A DNA stretch of 64,000 bases. Origin: Ophiobolus disseminans. Taxonomy: Eukaryota > Ascomycota > Dothideomycetes > Pleosporales > Phaeosphaeriaceae. Below the pieces are notes generated by a model. The model was not told the DNA's origin. It ran no database searches and worked only from the letters and a program-made list of their open reading frames with translations. Below are positions 31,018 through 43,800 of this stretch, piece by piece. How positions within the stretch are numbered: the stretch's first letter is position 1; every line of letters begins with the position of its first letter. The stretch lies in assembly GCA_010093685.1 (NCBI GenBank), contig MU006219.1:329531-393530 (forward strand). Direction: 5' to 3'. The translations under genes and the position numbers were made by a program.

Positions 31018-34000
31018 ATGCCCATCAAAAGGCCGACACGAGCGTCAATCAAGCCGTTCTTTGGCTTCCTCCGCCTTCTTTTCTACGCGGATCCAACATG
31101 GCTGGATAAACTCCTCGTTGGTGTTGGGGCTCTGGCTGCCATTGCTGCGGGTGTGCCATTCCCTCTCATCGGCATTGTATTTGGGCAATTGGTGGACGAA
31201 ATCAACAATGCCACGTGCGCCAACCAATCAGGGAGTTCCGACACCAGTGGAGAGGCCTCCATCACCCCCAAGATCCTCTTACTCGTCTATATTGCCATTG
31301 CAAGTTTCGTTTGCATATACACCCATCTAGTATGCTGGAATTTAGCATCGCAAAGACTAGCTCAACGTGTCCGCGATCGGTACCTCAGAAATCTACTCAG
31401 GCAGGATGTTGCCTTCTTCGACAATCTCCAAGCTGGAGAGGTGTCATCTCGACTCAACGGCGACATCCAGGCTATTGAGAGCGGTACGAATGAGAAAGTT
31501 GGTGTTGCACTCACCTGCGTATCCTTCTGTATTACAGCATATATCGTGGGCTTTATCAAGGACGCGGAGCTTGCTGGTATGCTCGTCTCACTCATCCCTG
31601 CATTCCTCATCATGGCAACGGTTGGCGGCCACTTCGTTTCGAAATACACTGCAAAGCTATCGTCTTGCTTTGGAACAGCTAGCGCTATTGCTTCCGAAGC
31701 ACTTAGCAACGTCGGTCTTGTGCATGCCCTTGGAGCCCATACCAAGCTCGAAGAGCAGTTCAGGGGCCAGCTAGGAGAGGCTCGTACCCAGGGCATCCGA
31801 AAAGCTAACGCTGCGGCGGTCCAGGCTGGACTACTTTACTTCATCGCATTCTCGGCGAGTGCATTGGGTTACTGGCAAGGTAGTCGCAAAGTTGCCAATG
31901 CTCTTGAAGGCAATGGCAACGCCTCAATTGGCGAGATCTACACCGTCACATTCATCCTTCTGGATGGTGCTATCGTGTTAAGCCAGGTTGCACCAATGTT
32001 ACCCCTATTCAGCGGCGCTCTAGCTGCCTTTGAGCGCTTGCGCAAAGACATTGAGACGCAACCATCCATCGACAACACAACAACAACAACCGCTGAGAAG
32101 CCATTGCATCTCGAAGGTGCTATCGAGTTACAGAACGTTACTTTCACGTATCCGTCAAGACCTGACCATCCAGTTCTAAACAATATTTCAATCAGCTGCG
32201 ACCCAGGACGCTTGACAGCGATTGTTGGTCTATCCGGCAGCGGCAAGTCGACTATTGCGAGCCTGATTACCCGGTTCTATGATCCTCAAGAAGGAGCGGT
32301 TGTCATTGATGGCCGAAACATCAGGGACATCAATCTCCATTCGTTGAGAGGGCACATTAGTCTCGTACAGCAAGAGCCATCGCTCCTTGATCGTTCTATC
32401 CTGGAAAACATTGCCCTTGGCCTAGTCAACTCGCCCGCCCATGCACGTCTTAGCGGAATCTTGCTCAGCAATACTTTGGCAGACCTTGCTGCAAGAGCAA
32501 GAAGCGGCAGCCAAGATCTCAGGTAAGGAACTCTCATCTCATCTCCTACATGACGTATACTAAAGGCATGCAGTAAGCTCATTCATTCTTTTATGCAAAC
32601 CTTTCGTAGCTCGGTATTGCCTAGGCCACTATTGCCGCGATCCTGTGGCGAAACAGGAGCCTGTCTACCTTCACATCTTCTTTAATGTTGGTGTGAATCC
32701 CAAGAATCGTACCGAGGATAGACAGGCACTTCGATCGAGAGTCTCAGCACTCTCATGTTGAAGAAGTTGCTGACATATTGTAGCTTCGGCTTCCGAGGCA
32801 GCTGGCCCCGAGGTAGCTGAAATCCTGCAGCTTGTCCACCACGCTGCTAGCCTCGCAGACGTCGCTGTTTTTATTGATCGACTAGAATTTGGCTTTGCAA
32901 CGCTGGTTGGTTCAAGTGGAAGCCTTGTGAGCGGCGGCCAAAAGCAGCGTATTGCTCTTGCCCGTGCATTGATCCGCGATCCTCGCATCTTGATCCTGGA
33001 CGAGGCCACTGCGGCACTCGATTCTGCTAGCGAACAACGTATCCAAGCCGCCATCGATCGAGCGTCTGAAGGCCGAACGGTGATTTCGATTGCCCATAGG
33101 CTGTCTACCATCAGGAAAGCTTCGAAGATTATAGTGATGAAAAAGGGTGATATCATTGAGCAGGGTACTCATGACCAGCTCATGTCCTCAGATGGGGCAT
33201 ATGCGGACATGATACGGCTACAGTCTGTCAAAGCAGATGAAGGGTCCTCTAGCTCCCGAACCAGCCTTGACGCTGACAGCATCAACGATGTTGCAAATGA
33301 CGAGAAGCAACCGCTAACATCAGAAAAGTGTGACGCCACTACAACCCAGAGCCCTGACGTGCCAGCAAAAACAGCAATTGATTCAGAGCAAGGCCTCATG
33401 GCCGGCTCTATTTTGAAAACGATGACTCCTTTGATCCGGCCGTACCTGGCTCTCCTTGTTCTAGCTTTTTTCGCCGCTCTCATCGTCGGAGGTCAATACT
33501 CGGGATCTGGTTTGCTTTTCGGTAACATCATGGGTACCATGTCGCCCTGTAACGCGCCAGATTTCATTCGATCTAGAGGCGAATTGCTTTCTGGTCTGTG
33601 GTTCATGCTTGCTTGTATTGAGTTCATGGCCAACTTCACAAGCTGGGCGGTATTTGGCTTGATCTCTGAGCGCCTCATCTACAAGGTCCGAAACATGTCT
33701 CTGCACACATTGTTACAGCAGCCTTTACAGTGGCACGAGTCGGAAGGGAGAAGCCCGTCAATCCTGCTCGAGTATATCACCAAGGACGGCAACTCGCTCG
33801 CTGGGTTCAGCGGTTCAATCATTGGTGAGTATCCTTTTATTGAACAGCTTCCCCATCACAGATAGACCTGAAGCGACTCGCGGGTCTTTGAGGTTTTTGC
33901 GGTGAATCTGAAAGTTCCGCGAATCTCTTTAGGAAGGATAGCGTATTCTTTCGCCCTATCAACTGGTCGTGTGGCTGACCGTTCGTCCAGGCACATTATT

Positions 34001-35399
34001 CTCGGTGATCGTCAACTTCATTGCTGCGATTGTTCTCTCCCATATCGTGGCATGGCGGATTGCAATTGTCTGCCTTGTAATCGTACCACTACTTCTCGGA
34101 GCAGGCTACATGCAGCTTCGTGCCATAGGACTCTTCGCCGCTAAGCATGCTGGTGCCTTTTCCTCCTCGATTGGCGTCACAATAGAAGCCGTATCGAACA
34201 TTCGGACGGTACATGCTCTTTCTATCGAAGAAGAGATTCTCCAAACCTACCGTCGCTCGCTCAAGGCTCCCCGCAAAGAGATGGTTCGCCAAAGTTTCAA
34301 GACGAACGTTTGGTTAGCGATCGCAAATTCTTGCGGTGGTTTCATCTACGCCTTCGCATATTGGTGGGGATCCAAGAACATTATTGAGGGCCGTTACACG
34401 CAAACCGAGTTCTTCATCATCCTCATATCGATGCTTGTATCAGCGCAATTATGGGGTCAGCTGTTCACGCTAGCTCCGGAGATATCTAAGGCGAAGAGTG
34501 CTATATCGCGCATTTGCGGCCTGATCGAGTTGGGCAATCGTTCAAGCACGCCATCCAGTCGATCTTCCCCTGACTACACCAGCAACGAAGAAAAGCACCT
34601 CGACGTCGAAGCATCAGCCGATAGCAGCTCACTCGTGTCACCACATGGTGGCGCTCAGGTTATTTTCCGCAACGTGGAATTCTCCTACCCAGCACGACCT
34701 GGTATTCCTGTTCTAGCATCATTGTCTTTGTCTATCCAGCCAGGCCAGTTTTGTGCGCTAGTAGGGCCATCAGGTGCAGGAAAAAGCACGGTCCTCGCAC
34801 TACTAGAGAGGTTCTATACGCCATCCTTTGGAACTATCTCTATTAACGGTTTCGATATATCGCGCGATGCAAGCACCTCATTTCGCGACGACATTGCCTA
34901 TGTGCCTCAGGATAACGTCCTCTTTCAAGGTACCATCAAATTCAACATTGCCCTCGGCGCCCGGCCAGGCTACAATCCATCCGATGAAGAGGTACAAGAA
35001 GCTTGTAAGCTTGCAAATATTCACGATACGATCATGGAGTTACCTCAGGGGTACGAAACTCAGTGTGGCTCTAGCGGCTCGCAGCTATCCGGTGGTCAAA
35101 GGCAACGATTGTCAATTGCAAGAGCACTTGTAAGGAAGCCGAAACTACTTTTACTTGATGAGAGCACTAGTGCTCTCGATGCAGAAAGTGAAAAAGCTCT
35201 GGAATCAGGTCTTGAGCGAGCTGTGAAAGGGCACGGTGTTACTGTCATCGCTATTGCACATCGCCTGAGAACGATTGCCCGTGCAGATATTATCTTCCTT
35301 GTCGAGGGCGGTAAAGTTGTCGATCAAGGAAAGCATGAAGAGTTAGTTCAGAGGAGTGAGAGCTACCGGGTCAACGCACTCCACCAGATGTTGGGCTAG
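31018..35399 (+). CDS. Full-length ABCB (MDR-type) transporter of the siderophore cluster
   Basis: Two TMD-NBD halves are present. NBD1 shows Walker A GLSGSGKST, Q-loop LVQQEPSL, signature LVSGGQKQR, Walker B ILILDEATAALD and SIAHRLSTI. NBD2 shows GPSGAGKST, YVPQDNVL, LSGGQRQR, LLLLDESTSALD and AIAHRLRTI. Exons are 31018-32522, then about 32784-33824, and 33991-35399; the 166 bp intron at 33825-33990 joins cleanly. The first gap (32523-32783) does not: donor GTAAGG and acceptor TTGTAG leave the frame off by one. Either a small extra exon lies inside (a good acceptor is at 32573) or the gene carries a frameshift between the Q-loop and signature of NBD1. ABC transporters next to SidD/NPS6-type synthetases are conserved; export of siderophore or intermediates is inferred. 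Confidence 0.85.
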
Positions 35400-35663
35400 A
35401 GCAACATGTAATACTTTAATTAGCAACACTATTTACTCCTTGTGACTTTTTTTCACATTTGAGAAACCATGAGCCCTAGAACTCGCACCTCGGCAAAAGG
35501 TAGTCTACATATCCTCAAAAAACTTTCGGCCTATATTCTGCTCCGCAAATCCTGTCGTATACATCAAGACGTGTTTAGGATGATATGAAGATCACCTCGG
35601 GAAGCATTCGCACGTATGTGTTGAAGGAACCATCATGAAGAGGACTGACAGCTGAATAGTATA

Positions 35664-36441
35664 CTACGCTAGCTCCATATTATTTGGCAGCTTCCATTCC
35701 ACTCCGTTTGGTATCCATACAAAGAGTGCCACTTCGCTGTCTCCCTCAACACCGTTCGCTTTGAGCGACTCTACAGCATCTGGGCCATATTTGCGTGGTT
35801 CTTTCAAACGACGACACCCCAGCTTCTCGTACAGCCGCACTCCCTCCTGCGAGCTTTCAATGTATATGGGCAGCTCAGCTTTCTGCGCCACACCGATACC
35901 GAAGTCCATCAGCAGCTGGCCAACGCCTTTGCGCTGGTAGTCTGGATGAACAGCAATAACATGGCAATACAAGTATCGCTTGTCCAGCCAAAATTGTTCC
36001 CTGGCATCCCAAAGCGGCGAGATGAGCGAATCTGCACGCTTACGTTCCTCACCAGTAAGCCACGAGATCTCTGGTCTTCTCCAAGTGCTCGAAGTAAGGT
36101 AGACGTCCCACAGCGCCATCCCTACCACTTGCCCAGTCTCCCCATCCACACATTTTAGCGTGTACTGGGCAGGCTCTGTTGTTCCGTACTGCTGCGTATG
36201 TGCAGTGTGTCCTTTCCTTGAGAACTGTCAGTCGCTGCATCCCGCAAAGCAAGACGCTACAGTCTCAAATGCACTGAAAGGGCAAGGCCTACCGAAATTC
36301 GGAGTCTGGGTTAATCATGTCGCTGGGTGTTGCCGAAGGAAACAACGCCCTCGTGACTGCATTATCCTTGAACGCTGCGAAGTATACATCGTATACTGCA
36401 CTGATGTCCGGGACCAATGCAGGAAGCACCACGAAGCCCAT
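35664..36441 (-). CDS. GNAT-family N-acetyltransferase
   Basis: Two exons (36441-36293 and 36216-35664, intron 76 bp) give 233 residues. It starts MGFVVLPALVPDISAVYDVYF, the usual beginning of small fungal GNAT proteins. It contains the acetyl-CoA binding motif HVIAVHPDYQRKGVGQLL, then YIESSQEGVRLYEKLGCR. Such enzymes acetylate small molecules or protein termini. It sits between the ABC transporter and the NRPS, so a role in siderophore acetylation is possible, as with SidG for triacetylfusarinine. The sequence itself looks like a generic GNAT, and its own upstream region has no exact iron-GATA site. It is convergent with the ABC gene, 264 bp apart. Confidence 0.8.
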
Positions 36442-37818
36442 GATACCAGACGTGAGACTACCCCACGGGTCAGTCGGCTGACTGTCAGAAGACCACAGCC
36501 ACTCACTGCTGCAAGACTCTCTTCCACCCTGCAGGTCCTGTGCTTTGTGCCCAAAAATGGAAACTGCCGATGTTCAATGCACGCAAAGTGAACCCGGGTT
36601 CTGAGCTGCAACTGCGGGGTCTAGAACCTGAACTGAAAAAATTGAAGAGAATAATGGCGTGAGCTGTCAAGTTCGGTCAGCTCACGTACAGGTCCAAGGC
36701 GCAATGGCAGAGCACAGGGCCCGGTACCTAGGTAGCTTCATGCTTTTGGCGAGCATCACCAATGTGGGTCTCCCAAACTTCAGACTGAGGGAGACCAAAA
36801 AAATTCGGCCGCGCAAGCGGTTCCACAGAGCCTGCAATTCCCGGCCAGGAGCTGCGATGGAGAAGAATCGGCGCTTTCATTCTCGTTCTCGTCTCAGGGA
36901 AGCCGTCATATTCCACCACACACTGCTTAGCTCGTCCACATCGGCGATGTGTGCCGCCACAGACATCACAAATGCTAACTATCAAGCTATGGCGCGGCGC
37001 CTCAACCGTTGCGTGCTGTGCCGCCCCCTCGCATGTGAGGATGGCAGAATTATCATATCCGTCTTTAGCGACTACTCTCCCCAAGCACCTCGACTCAATA
37101 TCAAGTTGGCCGATGCATGCTTGCAATGTAGAGACATCCATGGATAGTTCTTTCCGATATTGCCTCGCCCTTTCGTATCACCCGCGGGCCGTGATCGGCG
37201 CAAAAGGGTCTGATCAGCCATGTGCGCAATGAACGTGTTGCGTGCAGCGACTCGCTAACACACCATCGGTCCTTTTGACTCTTCAGGTATCGTGTCGACG
37301 TCGATGCTGCAAACCCTAGACATTGCTTATTACGTACCCTGTCGGTAAGCTGCAAGCCGAGGTTCGGCCGCGTTATCAGATCAAGCAGGATCAGCCTGCC
37401 GATGTCACCCAGCATACGCTTGCGCCGCAACAGGCAGCTGTCCTCCACACTTCCATGCAGCCCATGCAGGACATCGACGTGGCGTAAAGCCTAAATTTTC
37501 GTTATCATATCAGATCAGATCGAGTTCCTTACAGCTAAAACGGCCTAATGCACCACTCCCTGTCTGTCTGTCAAGGTGTTACGTTAGGCTATAACGAACA
37601 ACCACCATGCGCAGACACGCTACGGAATGAAAAGTCAAACCTGCATCTACGACGTGGGTGCGATGACGCCAACGGCTGCTGTCGAAAATAGGTGCGCTTG
37701 GCCGTGTGAGACGGGCGCGATGTCGACGGAGATGCATCCTTGCAAGTTTTGTGGAGAACTACCTCTTGTATGGAGACGGGAGCCCAAGTAGAGAGCTAGA
37801 TGAATACGCACCCTCGCG
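36442..37818. other. Long intergenic region upstream of the NRPS
   Basis: About 1.4 kb lie between the GNAT start and the NRPS start. No gene is supportable. It contains an iron-GATA site at 37373-37381 and near-matches (overlapping TATCAGATCAGAT) around 37507-37520. Confidence 0.5.
37373..37381 (-). promoter_or_regulatory. Iron-GATA (SreA-type) site ATCTGATAA in the NRPS promoter
   Basis: Exact match on the minus strand (TTATCAGAT on plus), about 0.44 kb upstream of the NRPS ATG. Two overlapping GATC-type near-matches follow about 130 bp downstream. Confidence 0.65.
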
Positions 37819-40800
37819 ATGCTTGGCTCCTTCTATGAGAAGGCCTGGGACTTGGACCGTTCAGCACAAGAAGATCCCCACCCCTTCATCACTTCACATT
37901 CGATAAACGAACCAAAAGATTCTACTCGCAGGAGACGTTCTAGTGTGCGCAACAAGATGCATCTTCCGAGCGGTGACCATTCCGTGCATTTCGGTGGTGT
38001 TTCAGAGAAGCCTAAGGAGGAGAAGATGCCCAACAATGGCATTGCTAATACACGGAGTGAAGAGCAAATCATCAACGAAAACCCTCATGAGAATGAGTCG
38101 GTGGCGAAATCGAATAAGGTGCACGTACAGTTTCCTCAGGATCGAGCCTCGGACGAAGTGCTGGACACCATCCTCACAGCTTGGGCGATTCTGATCTATC
38201 GCTACCAGCGTGATACATTCCACCAGTTTACTTGGGGCCTCAAGGGTGCCGGAGAGAATTGCATCCAGAACATACCAACACCCGAGCTTGATCTTCCGAA
38301 CCAGACGACGGCGAGTAGCTTAAAAACTAAGGTTGCGGACCTTAGATCGCACAGCGTCCCCACCGACCCATCATCAACGATCTTCTTGAATGATGGATCG
38401 GAAGCAGAGGCAAGTATTGCAAGTGAAATCTTCCGACGCTCAACTAACATCAGGCAGTGGACTTTCGAAGTATCATTCAACTTCCAGCTCGGTTCATTGC
38501 ACGCAACCTCGCAATGGTTGCCTCCAACCATGTCACGCCACCAGGCAGTGTCTCAACTTCATGTCTTTTCTTCTATCCTTGATACCCTTTTTCACAACCT
38601 CGATAATAATCTCTCCGACTTCGTTCCAATTTCCCATGATGAACTGGAGCAGCTATGGAGCTGGAATACTCCAATGCAACCCGATCGGCGAATCTGCCAC
38701 CATGATATGGTTGCAGAGCAAGCTGCGCAGCAACCCGAAAAGATCGCGATAGAAGCGTGGGACGGCAACTTGACTTATCGTCAGGTCGAGGACTACTCGA
38801 CCAGCTTAGCACAGAATCTGCGGCTGTTGGATGATGCGCCAAACCAAATCATCCCCTTGCTGTTCGAAAAATCTCGATGGACCACAGTCGCCGTGATTGC
38901 AGTCATGAAAGCCGGCGCCTGTTTCGCACTGCTCGATCCTGCACAACCGGAAGGCCGTCTACGGTCGATCACGCAGCAGATCGATACCACATTGCTCATC
39001 TGCGCGAAATCTCAGTCCACACTCGCCGCGCGCATTGCTCCATCTGCCACCATCATTCCAATCTCCGAATCAAAATTCGACAAGGTTTACAGCCCTTTCG
39101 CAGAGCAACAGCCTAAAACGACATTACCAGTTGTATCACCATCTGCACCATTGTACATCCAGTTCACGAGCGGTAGCACAGGACAACCAAAAGGTTGCAT
39201 CATCACGCATAGCCAGTACACATCTGGAGCGATCCCACGTGCGCATGATGTGGGATACAGACAGCATTCTCGCGTTTTGGATTTTGCTAGTTATGCATTC
39301 GACGTTTGTATCGACTCAATGCTCTGCACGCTTGCTCATGGCGGAACACTTTGTACGCCTTCCGAGGATCGTCGAATGAACGACCTGAGCGGTGCCATGC
39401 GCGAGTTCCGTGTCACATTTGCTGGCATGACACCATCCGTAGCGCGAACATTGGATGTCGATATTCTGGATAGCCTGGACGCGATCGCGCTTGGTGGTGA
39501 AGGAGTCTCAGCTAGTGATGCAACCTCTTGGGGTCAGAGAACAAGGGTCGTGAACGCATACGGGCCGTCAGAAGCTACCGTTGGCGCTACCATCAACGCC
39601 GACGTGGGTGCGAAACCTTATATCACTATGGGAAAAGCAAAAGGATGTGCTTTGTGGTTGACTGAGCCTAGCGATCACAACAAACTCGTCCCCATCGGTG
39701 CAGTTGGCGAATTGCTTATCGAAGGCCCCATCGTCGGTAATGGCTACCTTAAGAATCCGGAGAAGACCAAAGAGGTCTTCATCGAAGATCCAGAATTTCT
39801 GCTTCAAGGCAGTAAGAGCACACCCGGTCGACACGGGCGCATATATAAGACTGGTGACCTCGTACGGTACGATCCTGATGGCGCTGGTGAAGTCATATTC
39901 GTCGGCCGTCAGGACCAGCAGGTCAAACTTCGTGGCCAGCGCATCGAACTGGCAGAAATCGAGTACAATATGCAAAAGCATCTACCTTCAGACTGTCAAC
40001 TTGCAACGGAGGTCATTAAGCCGAGCGGAAGCGGAGAGCCGACGCTTGTTGCATTTCTAGTGGAGCAGAAGAAGAATGGGATGCGGCATCTTGACGGTAA
40101 CATTTTTGGCAGCTTCTCAAACAAGTTCCAAGAGGCGCTTCAGAACATGACGAAACAATTATTCCACGATCTCCCCGGATACATGGTACCAAGCGCTTAC
40201 ATCCCACTCTGGAAGATGCCTCTACTCGTTTCGTGTAAGACTGATAGGAAACGACTCCGCGAGATCGGAACATCAGTCACTCGTCAGGACCTCAGGCGCT
40301 TCAACGCAATGATGTCGGAGAAGAAAGAGCCCACTACCGAACTGGAGCTCAAGCTGGGCTCTTTGTGGGCAAAGACTCTCGGTGGTGAGGCCGACTTCAG
40401 TGCGAACGACAATTTCTTCAGTATGGGCGGAGACTCATTGCGCGCCATGAGGCTTGTCGCTGCAGCTCGAGAAGATGGCATCGTGTTGAACGTGCCGGAT
40501 ATTATGCTGAATCCCACACTGTCAGCAATGGCTTCGAAAGCAACACTACTATCAGAAGAAGACACAGACGATGTCCTGCCGTTCACACTGCTTGGGCAGG
40601 ATTGGGAAGCTGAACAAGCCCAGATGGAATGTGCTCAGCTCTGCAATGTGAGCCCAGAGGTTGTTGAAGACATCTATCCCTGTACACCCTTGCAAGAAGG
40701 GTTGATGGCACTGTCGGCCAAGTTTAACGATGCGTATGTCGCTCAGCGTGTTGCTGCACTTCCAGTCGAAGTTGCTAGGAGGCTCAAGAAAGCGTTCGAT

Positions 40801-43800
40801 ACAGCCGTAGAAGGCCTGCCGGTGATGCGAACACGTATCGTGAACGTATCAAGACGCGGTCTTTTCCAAGTCGTGCTCAAAGATGGCCAAGTCGTCCGCG
40901 ATCATGGTTCAGACATCTCCGAGTACCTTGAGATTGATCGCAAGGAGCCGATGGATCTCGGTAAAGCGCTTTTCCGTTACGGAGTGGTTGAGGAGAAGGG
41001 ATCTGATCAAGCCCGTTTCGTTATCACGATGCATCATGCAGTCTATGACGGCTGGTCGATGCCTCTTGTCTTTGAGAGAATCAACCGCGCATATGTTGGT
41101 CAGGACACGACGCGTTCAGCATCCTTCAAGAACTTCATCAAGCACATCATCAACCAGGATCCGACCATTGCGAAAGACTATTGGAGAGAGCGGCTGGACG
41201 GCGCAAGCCCACACCAGTTTCCTCCGCTGCCCCAGAAAGGATACATCACACACGCCGACTCGCTTCTCGAACACTACGTCAATGTTCCAACTTCGGCGCA
41301 CTCGAAGCTCACTTTGGCCACCATTATCCGTGGAGCGTGGGCGCTCGTGTCGTCGCTCTATATGGGTCATCCGGATATTGTTTTTGGCGAGACGCTTACT
41401 GGACGCTCTATAGCTGTGCATGGCATCGAACAGATCGAAGGTCCGATGATCACCACTGTCCCAGTCCGTGTTCGCCTCAGCCTCGACCGCCCCATTTCCG
41501 AGTTTCTACAAGCTGTACACGCACAGACTGTGCAACAGATCCCACACGAACACTATGGACTCCAAAATATCCGACGTCTAAGCAAAGACGCTCGCGCGGC
41601 GTGTGCCCTTCGTACCGGTCTCGTGTTGCATCCTAAAGAAGATGAGAACTGGGGTAGCAGTACCTACGAGGATGCCCCGGCCAACCAATTCCTTCCTGCA
41701 GACGATGCCGAAGCCGCGCGAGAAGCGTTGAAGTTCAATACTTATGCACTCATGCTTGTTTGTACTCTAGACGAGAACGGCTTCCTTGTTATGGCAAGTT
41801 TTGACTCCAAATGCATCACCTCGCCTGTGATGGAACGAGTACTTGTTGTTTTTGATCGTATTGTCACTTCATTCTTGGGTAATCCGGAGAGCAAACTCGG
41901 AGACCTGGCAGTGCTCGATACGCAAGAGGAGCAAGATGCATCGGAGATGAGACCGAAGGATGTGATGATGGACAGTGGAATTGGTATGTCTCCAGTCGAA
42001 GGTACATCCACAGAAGACCTGCTGGCACCGGCGAAAACCCTTACTGCAAATGAAGAAAAGCTACGAAGCTTGCTGGGCCGCATTCTTGGAATGCCTGAAA
42101 CGGACATCACCCCGAACGACAGCTTCTTTGATCTTGGTGGAGACTCTATTGGCGCCATGAGACTCGTGTCGGATGCTCGTGCTCAGGGCCTCAATGTTAC
42201 TGTCGCCCAAGTGTTCCAGAGCAAATCACTGTCCGAGCTAGCTGCTTCGTTCGGAAACGCGAAAGAGGATAAGCTTTTTGGTCTACTTAGTCGTATTCTC
42301 GGCATGCCGAAGAGTGACATCAAATCCAGCGACGGTTTCTTCGAGCTAGGCGGCGATTCCATTGGTGCAATGAGACTGGTGTCTGATGCGCGAGCCCAAG
42401 GCTTAGACATTACTGTTGCGCAGGTGTTCCAGAGCCAGTCTCTATCTGAGCTTGCTTCATCTGCACAAGAGACCAAGTCATCACAGCCCAGAGCTCAAGT
42501 CGACGCTCCGTTTGCTGCGTTGGGCAAAGATGCCTATCTGTACAGTGCCGATCGCATGTCTGCATTCCTTGAGAACCCTGAATGGGATATCACGGATGTC
42601 TATCCGGCTCGGCCACTTCAACAGCTCGCTGTTGAGGGCACTGTCGACCTACCGCGCTACTCATTGCGCTATGAGCTCATCAAATTCACAACGCCCGTTG
42701 ATCGAAGCAAGCTCGCGCAAGCATGTCAAGAGCTCGTGAATCGTAACGAAGTCCTTCGCACGGTGTTCGTGCTAGAGGGAAGCCAAAACCTTGGTGTCGT
42801 ACTTTCATCTCTCCAAGTGCCATACAGCGAGACCACCGTACCTGAAGGCGAAGACCTCAACACTTTCGCGATAGAGTGGTCACAGAAGGATAGTCAGGCC
42901 CCCAAACCCCATGGATCTTCCTTCGTTGCGTTCCATTTGTTCACATCGCCTGCATCAGGAGCCTCTACACTGGCGTTCCGAATCTCACACGCCCAGTATG
43001 ACGAGATGTGCCTACCTCTTCTCTTCGCTCAGCTATCTGCCCTCTATGGCGGCGGCGAGGTACCAGAAACTGTGCCCTATAGCAAGCACGTAAACCACGT
43101 CGTCTTGGAAAACATCCCACAAAGCATACCGTACTGGCAACAACTCCTTTCAGGCTCGCAAATGTCAGTGCTCCAGCCAGACATTCCACTTACGCACCGC
43201 AAAGCAGCAGATATCTACCTCGAGTTTGATATCTCTTCACGTCCGGCAAACATCACCATCGGCTCCCTGCCAACAGCTGCATGGGCCATCGTCTTAGCGC
43301 GACGCCTTGCCACTCAGGACGTTGTCTTTGGCGAGGTCGTGAGCGGACGCAACATAGGCGCACCGAATGCCGATCGTATCTTTGGTCCGACATGGCAGTA
43401 CATTCCCTTCCGCGTGCCTTTCAAGCACACCTGGACGTATCTTGATCTGCTCAACTTCGTGCAGCATCAACACGTCGAATCCGCGGCTTACGAAGGCATG
43501 GGATTCGCGGAGATTGTGGAGAACTGCACCACCTGGGACCAGAAGGAGGTCAGTTGGTTCGATACCGTGGTGCACCAAGCGCCACAGTGGGTCGAGGAGC
43601 TTCCCTTCGGCAACGATGCAGATGGTAACAAGGTCGAAGCGAAGTTCGAAACGCTGTACCCAGATGCAGAGCCGCTGCGGGAGTGGAAGTGTCAAGCTTT
43701 CGTAAAGGATGGGGGTAAGAAGCTGGGTATCGAGATTGTAACGTTTGAAGAGTGGATTGGTGTTGCTGAGGGAGTACTGAAGGAGGTTGGGGAGGTACTT

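Noticed and set aside
36659..37147. 162-codon plus frame upstream of the NRPS
   Set aside because: No family motif; overlapping minus frames are equally long, so it is probably chance.
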